A stretch of DNA of 48,854 bases, taken from Clostridia bacterium. GTDB taxonomy: Bacteria > Bacillota > Clostridia > Christensenellales > Christensenellaceae. Location of the stretch: contig JAAUYQ010000085.1 in the NCBI GenBank assembly GCA_014805015.1, positions 1-48,854 on the forward strand, given 5' to 3'. The translations under genes and the position numbers were made by a program. Position 1 is the stretch's first letter. The number at the start of each line of letters is the position of its first letter. Under the pieces are notes generated by a model that was not told the DNA's origin, made no database searches, and saw only the letters and a list, made by a program, of their open reading frames with translations. Below are positions 25,817-35,240 of this stretch, in pieces.

Positions 25817-28800
25817 TCAGCCGAGGCTGTCAAAAATGCTCAGCTGGTTCGATTCCGGCAGCCCGTCAAGGATGCCCATCTCCCGCATCATGCGCGTCAC
25901 AGTGGAACTGACATGCGTGCGCTGCTCGAGGTCCCGCACCGACAGAAACCGGCTCCTGGTTCTCTCCTCGGCAATCGACTGCGCCACTTTCTCGCCGAGC
26001 TGCGGTATGCTCACAAACGGCATCCGAAGGCCGTTCTCTTCCACCTGGAAGCGGATGGGATCGCTTTTTTCGAGATCCACCGGCAGAAACTGCAGGCCGC
26101 GCAGGTACATTTCGCACGCCAGTTCCAGCAGGTAGGCTTCGCGCTTTTCGATGTCTCCGCCGGATTCCAGGAGTTTGGCATGCCGCTGGCGCATGCCGGG
26201 AAGACCTCCTCTGATCATATCCGCGCTGAAATCACTCACGTGCACATCGAAGAAAGTCGCATAGAAAGCTGCTTTCTCATAAAGCTTGCAGTAGGCAATC
26301 CGGAGCGACAGCAGTGTGTAGGCCACAGCATGGCCTTTTGGGAACATGTACTTGATCTTCCGGCAGGCCTGCACAAACCAGTCCGGGATCTGCGCCTCTT
26401 CAAGTGCACGTTCCTGCTCCTCCGAGAAGCCCTGGCGCGCGACCTTGCCTTTTCTGGTCGCTTCCATAATAAAGAACGCCATGCGCTTGTCGACCCCTTT
26501 GGCCACCAGGAAGTTCATAATGTCGTCGCGGGCGCAGATAGCCTCGCTGAGCGTCACCACGCCCTGCCGGATCAGCGACTGGGCATTGTCAAGCCATACG
26601 TCCGTACCATGGGAAAGGCCGGAAATCCGCACAATTTCAGCCACCGTGCCGGGCTGCGTCTCCTTGAGCATCTCCCGCACGAAAGGCGTTCCAAATTCCG
26701 GAATGCCGAGCGTCCCGGTCGTAATGCCAAAGAGCTCATCCGGATCGATCCCCAGCGGTTCAATGGTGCTGAACAGACGCAGCACGTCCGGATCAGCGAG
26801 CGGTATCTCGAGCGGATCACGGCCGGTTATATCCTTGATCAGCTTCATGATCGTCGGACCGTCATGACCGAGGATGTCGAGCTTCACCAGAATATCGTGC
26901 ATCGAGTCAAAGCCATAGTGCGTGGTGACAAAACCGTCCTCCGGCTTGTTTGCCGGCCACTGCACCGCCGTGAATTCATAGACTTCACGGTCTCGCGGCA
27001 CAATCACCATCCCGCCCGGGTGTTTGCCAGTGCTCTTCTTGACGTTCTCAAGACCCTTCGAAAGCCGCGTGAACTCGGCGGAACACACTTCCGAATTCGT
27101 ATCGTCAAGATAGCGCCGAACATATCCGACAGCGTTCTTATCCTTCAGGGACAGAATCGTGCCGGCCCGGAACACGTGGCCGCGGCCGAAAATTTCCTCT
27201 GTATAGGCGTGCGCCTGACTCTGGTATTCGCCGGAGAAATTGAGGTCAATATCCGGCACCTTGTCGGCATCGATACCGAGAAAGACCTCGAAGGGAATGT
27301 TGAATCCCTCCTTGCGCAGCGCGGCGCCGCACTTCGGGCAGACGGCATCCGGCAGATCCGGCCCGACGTCGTAGCGCGAAGTGTCGATGTCAAAATCGCT
27401 GTACTGACAATCCGGACACACATAGTGCGGCGGCAGCGGATTCACCTCCGTAATGCCCGTCATCGTCGCTGCCAGGCTCGAGCCGACGGATCCGCGCGAG
27501 CCGACCAGGTAGCCGTCCTCGTTCGACTTCTTTACCAGCAGGTGCGCGCTGTAGTAGAGGACCGAGAATCCATGCCGGATAATCGAATCCAGTTCCCGTT
27601 CCAGCCGTGCCCGCACAATTTCCGGCAGATCTTCCCCGTAGATCCGGCGGGCATTTTCATACGCCATCTCCTCGATCCGCTCCGCCGCATGATCGATGAC
27701 CGGCATGACTGTCTCGTCCGGGAAAAGCGCGAACGTCTCCACCATGTCCGCGAGCTGATTGGGAACGCTGCAGACAATCTCATGCGCTTTTTCCGGTCCG
27801 AGGTAAGAGAATTCCGCCTCCATCTCCTCCGTTGTGCGCAGGTAGAGCGGCGGCTGCGGCGCGGCATCAAAGCCCATGCTGTGCTGCAGCAGGCGCCGGT
27901 AGCACTCGTCCTCCGGATCGAGAAAATGAACGTCGCAGGTCGCGGCCACCGGTTTGCCGAGTGCGTCCCCGAGCTCGACGATGCGGCGGTTGCAGGCAAT
28001 GAGATCATCTTTGCTGCTGACGATGCCGTTGCGCAGCAGGAAGCCGTTATTCCCGAGCGGCTGCACTTCAAGGTAATCATAGAAGGACGCAATTTCCGCG
28101 AGCTCAGCGTCCCCGGCCCCATCGACCACCGCCCGGAACAGCTCGCCGCTCTCGCAGGCTGACCCGACAAGCAGATGGGACCGGTGCTCGCGCAGCAGGC
28201 TGCGCGGAATCTTTGGCTTTTTGCTGTCCAGAAACTGCACGTGGGAAGCTGAGATGAGGCGGTTCAGTGCCGTCATTCCCTGCTGGTCCCGGCAGAGCAG
28301 AATGATATGGTGCGTTTTGCTGCCCCGGTACATGTTCTTAGGACAGACGAGCGCATTGACTGCCTCTGCCGTTCCGTGTTCTGCAAGCTTCGTGAGGGCC
28401 GCTGAAAGCAAAGCATCAGGCGCAGCAGAACCGAGGCGCAGCGCCTTTGCCGCTGACTTCGGCTTGTAGCTTTCAAGCTCCGGAAAGGCGCAGCGCAGCG
28501 CCGCATCAATATTGATCTGGCCGCCTGCAAATTCACAGCCCAGGACTCTGCCGAGGTAGCGCAGTGTCGCCGGGCCGTCCGCACCGGCCACCGCGGAAGA
28601 ACCGACAAACTCCCTGAAAGCAGCCGCAGCCTCCTCAAGCGGCGGCCCCTGCCTTATCTGTTCTTCCCGCAGCCCACCGGTAAAGAGGTCCGGGCTGAGC
28701 GCCGCGTCCGTACGCACATAACTCTGGAAGCGGTCCACTTCGCGGCCGCCGCGAAGACGCACCGCCGTAAGACCAATCAGGGCGCCGCCGAGAGGTGAAG

Positions 28801-30070
28801 GACTTGTGGAGAGTTTGTCCACCACCACAATCTCATCCGGCAGCGGACCCTCAAGGTCAGCAAAAACAGGAACCTCATCGTCAAAGAGGTAACCCTCGAC
28901 ACCGTAGATGATCTTGATCCCCGCTTTTTCCGCGATTCCGGCCGCGATCGGGAAGGCCTGCCCGACGCCGTGGTCCGTAATGGCCACCGCCGGGTGGCCC
29001 CACTTGGCAGCGCGGCGGATCAGCGCGCCAATGTCAGTCACGGCATCCATCGCCGACATTTTGGTATGCGCATGCAGCTCGACCCGCTTTTCGGCTGCCT
29101 TGTCCATACGGTCCACGTGCTGCGTGGACGCAGCGTCCCGGATCCGCAAAACCGGCTGGTGCTCGAAGCGGTCGTCCTCGTAGGTCCCGGTCAGGCGCAC
29201 CCAGCTGCCTTCTCCTGGGATCTCCAGCTTGCGGCGGCTCTTCGAGGACTCCAGGTAGACGGCTGTGAGACTGCTCGTGAAATCGCACATAGCGTACTTG
29301 TGGACAGTCAGCTCGCCGTTTTTTCGCTCCACCGCCTCGTGCGCCACGATCTGCGCATCAATTGTCACCTGGCGTTCACTGTCGGGCTGCAGGTCTGCAA
29401 TACGGGAGACTGCGCCGCCCGCCGCCCTGACAGGCGGCGCTTTTCGCGGTGCCGGCTGCTCCGGTTCCCGCCTGACCGGCATTTCCGGCCGCGGCCGCTC
29501 CGGTTCGGCGGCATCCGCTGGCCGGCAGACTGGAGCCTCCTCCTCCGGCAGCGCCGGCTCTTCCCCATCCGGCTCCGTCTCTCCCACTTCAACGTGCACG
29601 CAGAGCTCGACACCGTATACGTCCTGGAAATATGACGAAATACGCTCCGGCAGACTGAATGCGGTGAGGATCTGCCGTGCCTCCGCATCGGGCACCGTCA
29701 CTTTCAGCTGATCCGTCCCGGCAGCCCGGACGGCACAGGTACGCACGAACGGAAAGGTCATCGGTTCCATCAGGACGCAGCAGTCCCGAACGCAGCGTGA
29801 TAGTGCGGCCGGGTCGCTGCGCAGCGCCTCCGCGTGCTGCGGCTGCACGATTTTCACCAGCACCCGGTCGGACAGCGCGGCGCGCAGCCGCCGGTGCAGG
29901 GCAAAATACTTCGGCGGCAGGTGATGGTCTGTGGTGCTGTATGTCAGCTCCACTGTACCACTCCGACGATGAAAAACTGCCCCTTCTGCCTTGAGGGGCG
30001 CGTCAAGCGCGGCTACTGCCGAGAGCGCCTCCTCCAGTTCGCTTACGAGCTCCGCCAGATTTGCCTGCAA
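25817..30070 (-). CDS. polC: DNA polymerase III PolC-type, with degenerate exonuclease domain
   Basis: Replicative polymerase of Gram-positive type, 1417 residues. Order: N-terminal domain, OB fold (~230-320), PHP domain (VELHAHTKMSAMDAV at ~331, ITDHGVGQAFPI), a DnaQ-type exonuclease insert (~415-560), the second PHP part, zinc finger (CPDCQYSDF ... CPKCGAAL), catalytic palm (PDIDLNFSGEY) and C-terminal tandem HhH/tau-binding parts. In the exonuclease insert the usual DVETTG reads DKLSTS from Asp418, HNASFD is replaced by a GADGPAT-type sequence, and the last His-containing block is lost. At least two of four metal ligands are missing, so proofreading by this domain is probably dead. The polymerase core looks intact. 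TTG start at 30070, GGAGG seven bases upstream; it overlaps ispG by 68 bases. Confidence 0.96.
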   Translation of the reverse strand: MQANLAELVSELEEALSAVAALDAPLKAEGAVFHRRSGTVELTYSTTDHHLPPKYFALHRRLRAALSDRVLVKIVQPQHAEALRSDPAALSRCVRDCCVLMEPMTFPFVRTCAVRAAGTDQLKVTVPDAEARQILTAFSLPERISSYFQDVYGVELCVHVEVGETEPDGEEPALPEEEAPVCRPADAAEPERPRPEMPVRREPEQPAPRKAPPVRAAGGAVSRIADLQPDSERQVTIDAQIVAHEAVERKNGELTVHKYAMCDFTSSLTAVYLESSKSRRKLEIPGEGSWVRLTGTYEDDRFEHQPVLRIRDAASTQHVDRMDKAAEKRVELHAHTKMSAMDAVTDIGALIRRAAKWGHPAVAITDHGVGQAFPIAAGIAEKAGIKIIYGVEGYLFDDEVPVFADLEGPLPDEIVVVDKLSTSPSPLGGALIGLTAVRLRGGREVDRFQSYVRTDAALSPDLFTGGLREEQIRQGPPLEEAAAAFREFVGSSAVAGADGPATLRYLGRVLGCEFAGGQINIDAALRCAFPELESYKPKSAAKALRLGSAAPDALLSAALTKLAEHGTAEAVNALVCPKNMYRGSKTHHIILLCRDQQGMTALNRLISASHVQFLDSKKPKIPRSLLREHRSHLLVGSACESGELFRAVVDGAGDAELAEIASFYDYLEVQPLGNNGFLLRNGIVSSKDDLIACNRRIVELGDALGKPVAATCDVHFLDPEDECYRRLLQHSMGFDAAPQPPLYLRTTEEMEAEFSYLGPEKAHEIVCSVPNQLADMVETFALFPDETVMPVIDHAAERIEEMAYENARRIYGEDLPEIVRARLERELDSIIRHGFSVLYYSAHLLVKKSNEDGYLVGSRGSVGSSLAATMTGITEVNPLPPHYVCPDCQYSDFDIDTSRYDVGPDLPDAVCPKCGAALRKEGFNIPFEVFLGIDADKVPDIDLNFSGEYQSQAHAYTEEIFGRGHVFRAGTILSLKDKNAVGYVRRYLDDTNSEVCSAEFTRLSKGLENVKKSTGKHPGGMVIVPRDREVYEFTAVQWPANKPEDGFVTTHYGFDSMHDILVKLDILGHDGPTIMKLIKDITGRDPLEIPLADPDVLRLFSTIEPLGIDPDELFGITTGTLGIPEFGTPFVREMLKETQPGTVAEIVRISGLSHGTDVWLDNAQSLIRQGVVTLSEAICARDDIMNFLVAKGVDKRMAFFIMEATRKGKVARQGFSEEQERALEEAQIPDWFVQACRKIKYMFPKGHAVAYTLLSLRIAYCKLYEKAAFYATFFDVHVSDFSADMIRGGLPGMRQRHAKLLESGGDIEKREAYLLELACEMYLRGLQFLPVDLEKSDPIRFQVEENGLRMPFVSIPQLGEKVAQSIAEERTRSRFLSVRDLEQRTHVSSTVTRMMREMGILDGLPESNQLSIFDSLG

Positions 30071-31124
30071 CTTCCTGCCTCCGTCTGTCCTGAAATGCTT
30101 TCACTGCCGCCGCCAGCGCGGCAAATGCCTGATCCGGGCTGTACGTTCCGGTCACGCGGCCGTCCTCAAACAGCGCCACCCGGCCCCGGCCGCCGGCGAT
30201 TCCGAGATCTGCGCGGCGCGCTTCCCCGGGGCCGTTCACTTCGCAGCCCATCACGGCAAGGCGCATTGGGAACTCGCACATTTCCGCGAGCGTCTCTGCC
30301 TGCCGCGCCAGCTGCTCGACATCAAAGCTGCGGCAGCGGGCGCAGGTGGGACAGGAAATGATTTCGAGCGTCTGCTCCCTAAGTCCGAGGCTCTCAAGCA
30401 GTGCTTTGCCAACATGCACCTCCCGGACTGGATCGCCGCTGATAGAGACGCGGATCGTATCGCCGATCCCGTCAAGCAGCAGTGCTCCGATACCAGCTGC
30501 TGACTTGATCACGGCCCGCTCGTACGTCCCCGCCTCGGTTACGCCGAGGTGCAGCGGGTACGGCCGCAGCCGGCTCAACACGCGCGCCGCCTGCACACAC
30601 TCGGGCACGCTGCTCGATTTCACTGAGACCACAATGTCCTCGAACCCGGCATTCTCCAGCCACTCGATATTGCTGAGCGTTCCGATGACCAGCGCATCGC
30701 AGCCGCTGCCGGCGCCTTTTGGAACCGATCCGCTGTTCGAGCCGACCCGGAGCGGAATGCCAGCGGCTTTCGCTGCGCGTGCCACCATGGAGACGTCTTC
30801 CGCGCTGCCGATATTGCCAGGATTGATGCGGATCTTATCAATACCAGCCTCGATCGCGTCCAGTGCGATCCGGGCGCTGAAGTGAACGTCCCCAACAAGC
30901 GGGATCCTGATCTGCTCCCGGATTTTCGCGGCAGCCTGCGCGCACTCCTCATCATAGAGCGCAACGCGGACAATATCGCAGCCGGCCTCCTCAAGGGCCC
31001 GTATCTGCGCCACCGTGGCGTCAATGTCTTTTGTGTCCGTCGTCGTCATCGACTGCACCGCCACGGAACTCCCGCCCCCTATCGTGACGCTGCCGATGCG
31101 GACTTTTCGCGTCTGGCCGCTCAT
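30003..31124 (-). CDS. ispG: 4-hydroxy-3-methylbut-2-en-1-yl diphosphate synthase (IspG/GcpE)
   Basis: 373 residues. It reduces ME-cPP to HMBPP in the MEP isoprenoid pathway. N-terminal barrel: IGGGSSVAVQSMTTTDTKD, GDVHFSARIALDAI and INPGNIGS. C-terminal [4Fe-4S] ligands: SCPTCARC and, later, MGCEVNGPGEARRADLGIAGG. The ATG overlaps the rseP stop (ATGA). The last ~20 residues (Arg/Gly/Ala-rich) exceed the family core and arise where the gene runs 68 bases into polC. With dxr two genes upstream, it supplies precursors to uppS in the same operon. Confidence 0.97.
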   Translation of the reverse strand: MSGQTRKVRIGSVTIGGGSSVAVQSMTTTDTKDIDATVAQIRALEEAGCDIVRVALYDEECAQAAAKIREQIRIPLVGDVHFSARIALDAIEAGIDKIRINPGNIGSAEDVSMVARAAKAAGIPLRVGSNSGSVPKGAGSGCDALVIGTLSNIEWLENAGFEDIVVSVKSSSVPECVQAARVLSRLRPYPLHLGVTEAGTYERAVIKSAAGIGALLLDGIGDTIRVSISGDPVREVHVGKALLESLGLREQTLEIISCPTCARCRSFDVEQLARQAETLAEMCEFPMRLAVMGCEVNGPGEARRADLGIAGGRGRVALFEDGRVTGTYSPDQAFAALAAAVKAFQDRRRQEVAGKSGGARKRTGGGALGSSRA

Positions 31125-32152
31125 GCGCCCATGAAGCGGCCGATGTCCTGGAAGACCAGGAAGACGGCGAAGCCCATGAAGGCCACCATACCGATCAGGT
31201 TCATGACCCCTTCCACGTTGATCGAGACCGGCTTCTTGCGGGCCCCTTCCACGGCGTACAGGACCAGTTTGCCGCCGTCAAGCGCCGGGATCGGCAGCAG
31301 GTTCACGATCGCCAGGTTGATGCTGATCATCGCCACAATCATCAGAATCATACCGAGCGCACCAGCCTGCACAACGCTGCCGACCACCACCGTGAGGCCG
31401 ACAATACCGGTCATATTCTCAACGCCCTGACCGCGGAAAAACAGATTGCCGAGCGCCGAGAAAATCTCAACCGTCTGCTGCCACAGCCACTTGAAGCTGA
31501 GGGCAAACGCCTCGAAAACATTATACGGATGGGATTCCATGACGATTCCCATCGTCTTCTCGCCGTCCCCTTCCGGGAAGGTTATGAGAGCATCCACAGG
31601 CTCGCCGTCCCGTTCCACCAGCACTTCCATGGTGTCGCCCTTGGCCGACTGCTGGTATGCGGAGATGCCGCTGATGTAAAAGTCCATATCGATGCCGTTC
31701 ATCCGGCGGATCACATCGCCTTCTTGAAGCCCCGCAGCTTCTGCCGGAGAACCCGGCGCCACTTCGCGGATCTGCACGCCCTGCGCTTCCGGCGCCACCA
31801 GCAGCATGATAAAAGCCAGAACGACGGCCAGCAGCGCGTTCATCAGCGGACCCGCCACCACGGTCTTCACCCGCGCCCCAATCGGCGCCGTGCGGAAGTC
31901 ACCCGGTTTCGGCGGGCGGTCTTCCTCGTCCACATCGTCGGCGAAGCGGCAGAATCCGCCAATCAGGAACGGCCGCAGTGAAAACTCAGTTTCGCCCCGG
32001 TGCCACTTGATCAGTTTCGGCCCAAAACCGATCGCAAATTCATCGACCTTGATACCGTTTTTTTTGGCCACCCGGTAATGGCCGTATTCATGCACTACGA
32101 TCAGCCCTGTAAGAACCAGCAGGGCATACACGATCATCAGAAAAATCTGCAA
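31121..32152 (-). CDS. rseP: RIP metalloprotease RseP (site-2 protease family)
   Basis: 343-residue intramembrane zinc protease. The first membrane helix carries VVHEYGHY (HExxH). A PDZ domain follows (IREVAPGSPAEAAGLQEGDVIRRM), and the last helices contain the zinc-ligand NLLPIPALDGGKL. In Bacillota such proteases (RasP/RseP) cut anti-sigma factors, signal-peptide remnants and pheromones; the substrates here are unknown. TTG start at 32152 with AAGGAG upstream. A ~150-base leader with strong hairpins separates it from dxr, unlike the tight spacing elsewhere in the operon. Confidence 0.95.
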   Translation of the reverse strand: MQIFLMIVYALLVLTGLIVVHEYGHYRVAKKNGIKVDEFAIGFGPKLIKWHRGETEFSLRPFLIGGFCRFADDVDEEDRPPKPGDFRTAPIGARVKTVVAGPLMNALLAVVLAFIMLLVAPEAQGVQIREVAPGSPAEAAGLQEGDVIRRMNGIDMDFYISGISAYQQSAKGDTMEVLVERDGEPVDALITFPEGDGEKTMGIVMESHPYNVFEAFALSFKWLWQQTVEIFSALGNLFFRGQGVENMTGIVGLTVVVGSVVQAGALGMILMIVAMISINLAIVNLLPIPALDGGKLVLYAVEGARKKPVSINVEGVMNLIGMVAFMGFAVFLVFQDIGRFMGA

Positions 32153-32301
32153 AGAACACTCCTTAAAAATTATCTCAGATAGTTGAATTATCTTTGTTTC
32201 CAGAACAGGTCAAAGAAAGGATCCTCGCTTCCAGCCATGCCGGAAGCGGGCAGCCTGTTCTGCGCTTCTAATTATTATATCGTGAAAATTTGAAGATTCT
32301 G
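32153..32301 (-). promoter_or_regulatory. Structured leader and possible promoter upstream of rseP
   Basis: On the minus strand TATAAT (32274-32279) lies just after the dxr stop; the best -35 is a poor TTAACA 20 bases upstream. Downstream, AGAACAGG and CCTGTTCT (32254-32261 and 32202-32209) enclose an inner 7-bp stem CGCTTCC/GGAAGCG (32242-32248 and 32226-32232). A nested hairpin would form at the very start of a transcript. No known riboswitch class recognised. Confidence 0.45.
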
Positions 32302-33447
32302 TTAAGCCAGGCTGCGCGTGAAAGTGCGCACAGCGCTGTCAAGGCGCATAATTTCTTCGACCGAACTCGGCACTTCACCGCGGAACTCAGCAAGAGCCCG
32401 CTCTATAAGCTCCGGGATCGCACCGAGCTCTATCCGTCCCGCCAGGAACAGGGCCACGGCTTCATCATCGGCAGCATTGAAAACAGCCGTTTCCTTCTCT
32501 CTGAGCGCCTCGTAGGCAAGGGCGATGCAGGGAAACTTCCCGAGGTCCGGCCGCCGGAAGCCAATGCTTCCCACTTCCCAGAAATCGAGCGGCCGGCCGA
32601 CTGGTTTCTCTCCGGCATCCCTGCCCAGCAGCGCCCGCTCAATGGGGACCCGCATATCCGGCAGCCCAATCTGCGCGAGCACCGTCGTGTCCCTGAACTG
32701 GACCATGGAGTGCACCAGGCTGCCCGGCTGGATCACGATCCGGATCTGGTCAGGCTCCATACCAAACAGATAGCGCGCCTCAATGACTTCAAGTCCTTTG
32801 TTCGCCATCGTGGCCGAATCAACCGTGATTTTCGGACCCATGTTCCAGGTAGGATGCGCAAGCGCCTCCTCCCGGCTTGCGTGTGCCATCTGGTCGGCCG
32901 GCACATCAAGAAAGGGTCCGCCGGAGGCCGTAAGCCACAGAACTGCTGCCTCCGAGGCGTCAAAACTGTCACCAAGACACTCGTAAATAGCCGCATGCTC
33001 ACTGTCCACCGGATAGAGTGGCGTGCCGGTCTGCTCCCACAGCGTACGGATGACATCTGCGCCCGCGACAATCGATTCCTTGTTGGAAAGAGCCGTTGGT
33101 ACATGCGCTTCCAGGCAGGCAGCCAGAAGCGGCAGACCCGCGATGCCGGAAACGGCATTCAGCACCAGATCTGCCGGCAGGCCGGTCAGTGAATCTGTCA
33201 GCGCCTGTTCTCCCCAGAAGATCCGCGGCTCGTAATCGAGCGCCGTGAGCAGATCCTCCCGGTTCACATTTTCCCCGGTAACGACCAGGCGCGGCGGACG
33301 GAATTCGTTCGCAGCCGCGGCCAGCTCCTGAAGCCGGCTGCAGCAGCTCAGCAGTTCCACTTCAAGCAGGCCGCGGCAGCGGCGCACAACATCCAGTGCC
33401 TGGCTGCCGACACTGCCGGTAGCACCATATACAGCGATTTTTTTCAC
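32302..33447 (-). CDS. dxr: 1-deoxy-D-xylulose-5-phosphate reductoisomerase
   Basis: 381 residues, the family length. First committed step of the MEP pathway: DXP to MEP with NADPH. NADPH-binding GATGSVGSQALDVV, catalytic-site LWLTASGGPFLD, the loop HPTWNMGPKITVDSATMANKG and a C-terminal helical domain are all present. The start is taken as GTG at 33447, because MKKIAVYGATGS is the family start. No good ribosome site precedes it; the best (AAAGGAG) lies about 60 bases upstream and points into another frame. The gene follows cdsA. Confidence 0.96.
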   Translation of the reverse strand: MKKIAVYGATGSVGSQALDVVRRCRGLLEVELLSCCSRLQELAAAANEFRPPRLVVTGENVNREDLLTALDYEPRIFWGEQALTDSLTGLPADLVLNAVSGIAGLPLLAACLEAHVPTALSNKESIVAGADVIRTLWEQTGTPLYPVDSEHAAIYECLGDSFDASEAAVLWLTASGGPFLDVPADQMAHASREEALAHPTWNMGPKITVDSATMANKGLEVIEARYLFGMEPDQIRIVIQPGSLVHSMVQFRDTTVLAQIGLPDMRVPIERALLGRDAGEKPVGRPLDFWEVGSIGFRRPDLGKFPCIALAYEALREKETAVFNAADDEAVALFLAGRIELGAIPELIERALAEFRGEVPSSVEEIMRLDSAVRTFTRSLA

Positions 33448-33524
33448 ACGCAGATAGCTGTGGACGCTGGCAGCGGGACTGCCAGCAGCTCACAGCTGCT
33501 CCTTTCCGGGCCTCACAAAGACGT

Positions 33525-34403
33525 TCAGACAAGCGCAAAAAGTCCCAAGGTTGTCAGCAGGTACACCGGCGGCGCCACAAACAGCGTGCTGTCCACACGA
33601 TCCATGACACCCCCGTGTCCCGGCAGCAGCCGGCCAAAGTCCTTGATGTCGACTGCTCTCTTGATGTATGACGCAGCAAGGTCCCCAATTTGTGACAGAA
33701 AAGCCAGCAGAAATCCGCCGAGCATGTAAAGGGCCGCATTCCCGGGGCGTCCCGCACCCAGGATCTGCGAAAAGGCCAGCAGATAGACAAGCAGGGCCCC
33801 AATGGCGCCGCCGACGAGGCCGGCCACGCTGCCGGCCACCGTTTTGTTGGGACTGATCACCGGACACAGTTTGGTCCTGCCGAATTTACGGCCCCAGAAA
33901 TATGCCAGCGTATCCGAAAGCGCGGAAGGGACAAAGAGCATCAGAAGTGCCGTCACCGTTTCCGCATACGAGGCATCTGACTGCAGGTCCAGAATGAGCA
34001 GATAGAAGAATATGACCAGCAGCTGCGGATAGACGAAGGTGAAGAGCACATTCTGAAGGCCGCTGAAAGTGCCGCCGCGGGCGAACATAGCGGCCACAAA
34101 GGCTATGGCGGCGGCCGCCATGATAATCAGCAGGATAAGCTCCGGATGAAACAGCGCCGCTGAGTTGGCCGGATCCTGCCGGAGCGCCATATCCAGACAG
34201 AACAGGGCAGCAAGGCATACTGCCAGGCAGATTGGCACGGCAGAAAGCAGCGGTGCTTTTTTGCCGCAGAGGGCCCGGGTGACTTCAAATGTGCAGCTGA
34301 TGCCCACGGCCACAGCAAACAGAGCCAGCACCCAGCCCTGGCAGAGAATGGCCAGCATCACAAACAGAATCAGCGGCACCGCCACCAGAATCCGCGTTTT
34401 CAT
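33525..34403 (-). CDS. cdsA: Phosphatidate cytidylyltransferase
   Basis: 292-residue integral membrane enzyme making CDP-diacylglycerol from phosphatidate and CTP, the branch point of phospholipid synthesis. About eight hydrophobic helices are visible. The family signature is at the C-terminus: IKRAVDIKDFGRLLPGHGG followed by MDRVDS. GRKFGRTKLCPVISPNKTV in the middle is also characteristic. The start is uncertain: ATG 34403 fits the family but lacks a clear ribosome site, and a GTG nine codons upstream is possible. About 100 bases separate it from uppS. Confidence 0.94.
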   Translation of the reverse strand: MKTRILVAVPLILFVMLAILCQGWVLALFAVAVGISCTFEVTRALCGKKAPLLSAVPICLAVCLAALFCLDMALRQDPANSAALFHPELILLIIMAAAAIAFVAAMFARGGTFSGLQNVLFTFVYPQLLVIFFYLLILDLQSDASYAETVTALLMLFVPSALSDTLAYFWGRKFGRTKLCPVISPNKTVAGSVAGLVGGAIGALLVYLLAFSQILGAGRPGNAALYMLGGFLLAFLSQIGDLAASYIKRAVDIKDFGRLLPGHGGVMDRVDSTLFVAPPVYLLTTLGLFALV

Positions 34404-34505
34404 CCGTTTGCGGCAAGGAGACTCCCGCACTGCCTGCGGGGGAGGAATTGCCGCATACTCCTTTCAGACCTGTCTCCTGCCTCCGGGCAAAAAGCCGCGC
34501 TACGG

Positions 34506-35240
34506 TCACGATTCCAGACCGCCGTAGCGCCGTCCGCGTCCCTGGTATGCCTCGAGAGCCCGCAGATACTCCTGCTCGTCAAAGTCCGGCCAGAGAACCG
34601 GCGTGAAATAGAATTCCGCGTAGGCCAGCTGAAAGAGCAGAAAGTTACTGAGCCGCTCCTCGCCGCTGGTTCGGATCAGCAGGTCCGGATCCGGCTGACC
34701 GGACGTCTCGAGATATCCGGAGAACAGCTCTTCGCTGATCTCTTCCGGAGTAATCTTCCCGGCCTTCACGTCCTGAGCTGCCCGCCTGGCTGCCTCGGCA
34801 ATTTCAGCCCGGGAGCCATAGTTCAGAGCAATATTGACTGTAAGACCGGTATTATTGCGCGTCTTCTCCACCGCCCCGGCCAGCACGTCCTGCACCGGCT
34901 GCGGCAGCGCTGTCACATCTCCAATGGTACGGAAAATAACGTTGCGCGCGTGCATCTCTTCCAGTTCCTGATTCAGAAACTCAATCAGAAGCTTCATCAG
35001 GAACCCAACCTCCGCCTTCGGCCGCTTCCAGTTTTCGGTGGAGAACGCATACAGCGTCAGGTACCGGATCCCAAGGTCACTGCTCTGCCGGATGATCGTT
35101 TTGACCTTGTACATCCCGGCCGTGTGGCCGGCGCTGCGCGGCAGGAGACGCTTTTTAGCCCAGCGTCCGTTGCCGTCCATAATGACGGCCACATGACGAG
35201 GCAGCGCCTCTGGGCGGGGCGCAGCGACGTTCTTAGCCAC
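34506..35240 (-). CDS. uppS: Isoprenyl (undecaprenyl diphosphate) synthase
   Basis: 244 residues. The cis-prenyltransferase makes the C55 lipid carrier for cell-wall synthesis. Catalytic start HVAVIMDGNGRWAKKR (Asp in MDGNGRW), LYAFSTENWKRP, and the C-terminal PDLLIRTSGEERLSNFLLFQ with WPDF are all diagnostic. GTG start with GGAG six bases upstream, overlapping the preceding small gene by eight bases. With dxr and ispG it places precursor supply and use in one transcript. Confidence 0.97.
   Translation of the reverse strand: MAKNVAAPRPEALPRHVAVIMDGNGRWAKKRLLPRSAGHTAGMYKVKTIIRQSSDLGIRYLTLYAFSTENWKRPKAEVGFLMKLLIEFLNQELEEMHARNVIFRTIGDVTALPQPVQDVLAGAVEKTRNNTGLTVNIALNYGSRAEIAEAARRAAQDVKAGKITPEEISEELFSGYLETSGQPDPDLLIRTSGEERLSNFLLFQLAYAEFYFTPVLWPDFDEQEYLRALEAYQGRGRRYGGLES

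Noticed and set aside
25913..28162. 749-codon open frame antisense to polC
   Set aside because: It mirrors the codon pattern of the real gene, has no family features, and arises from high GC at third positions.
33430..33500. Programmed frameshift at an A7 run at the dxr start
   Set aside because: A good ribosome site points into another frame upstream, but the resulting peptide does not resemble any Dxr N-terminus; the GTG start matches the family.
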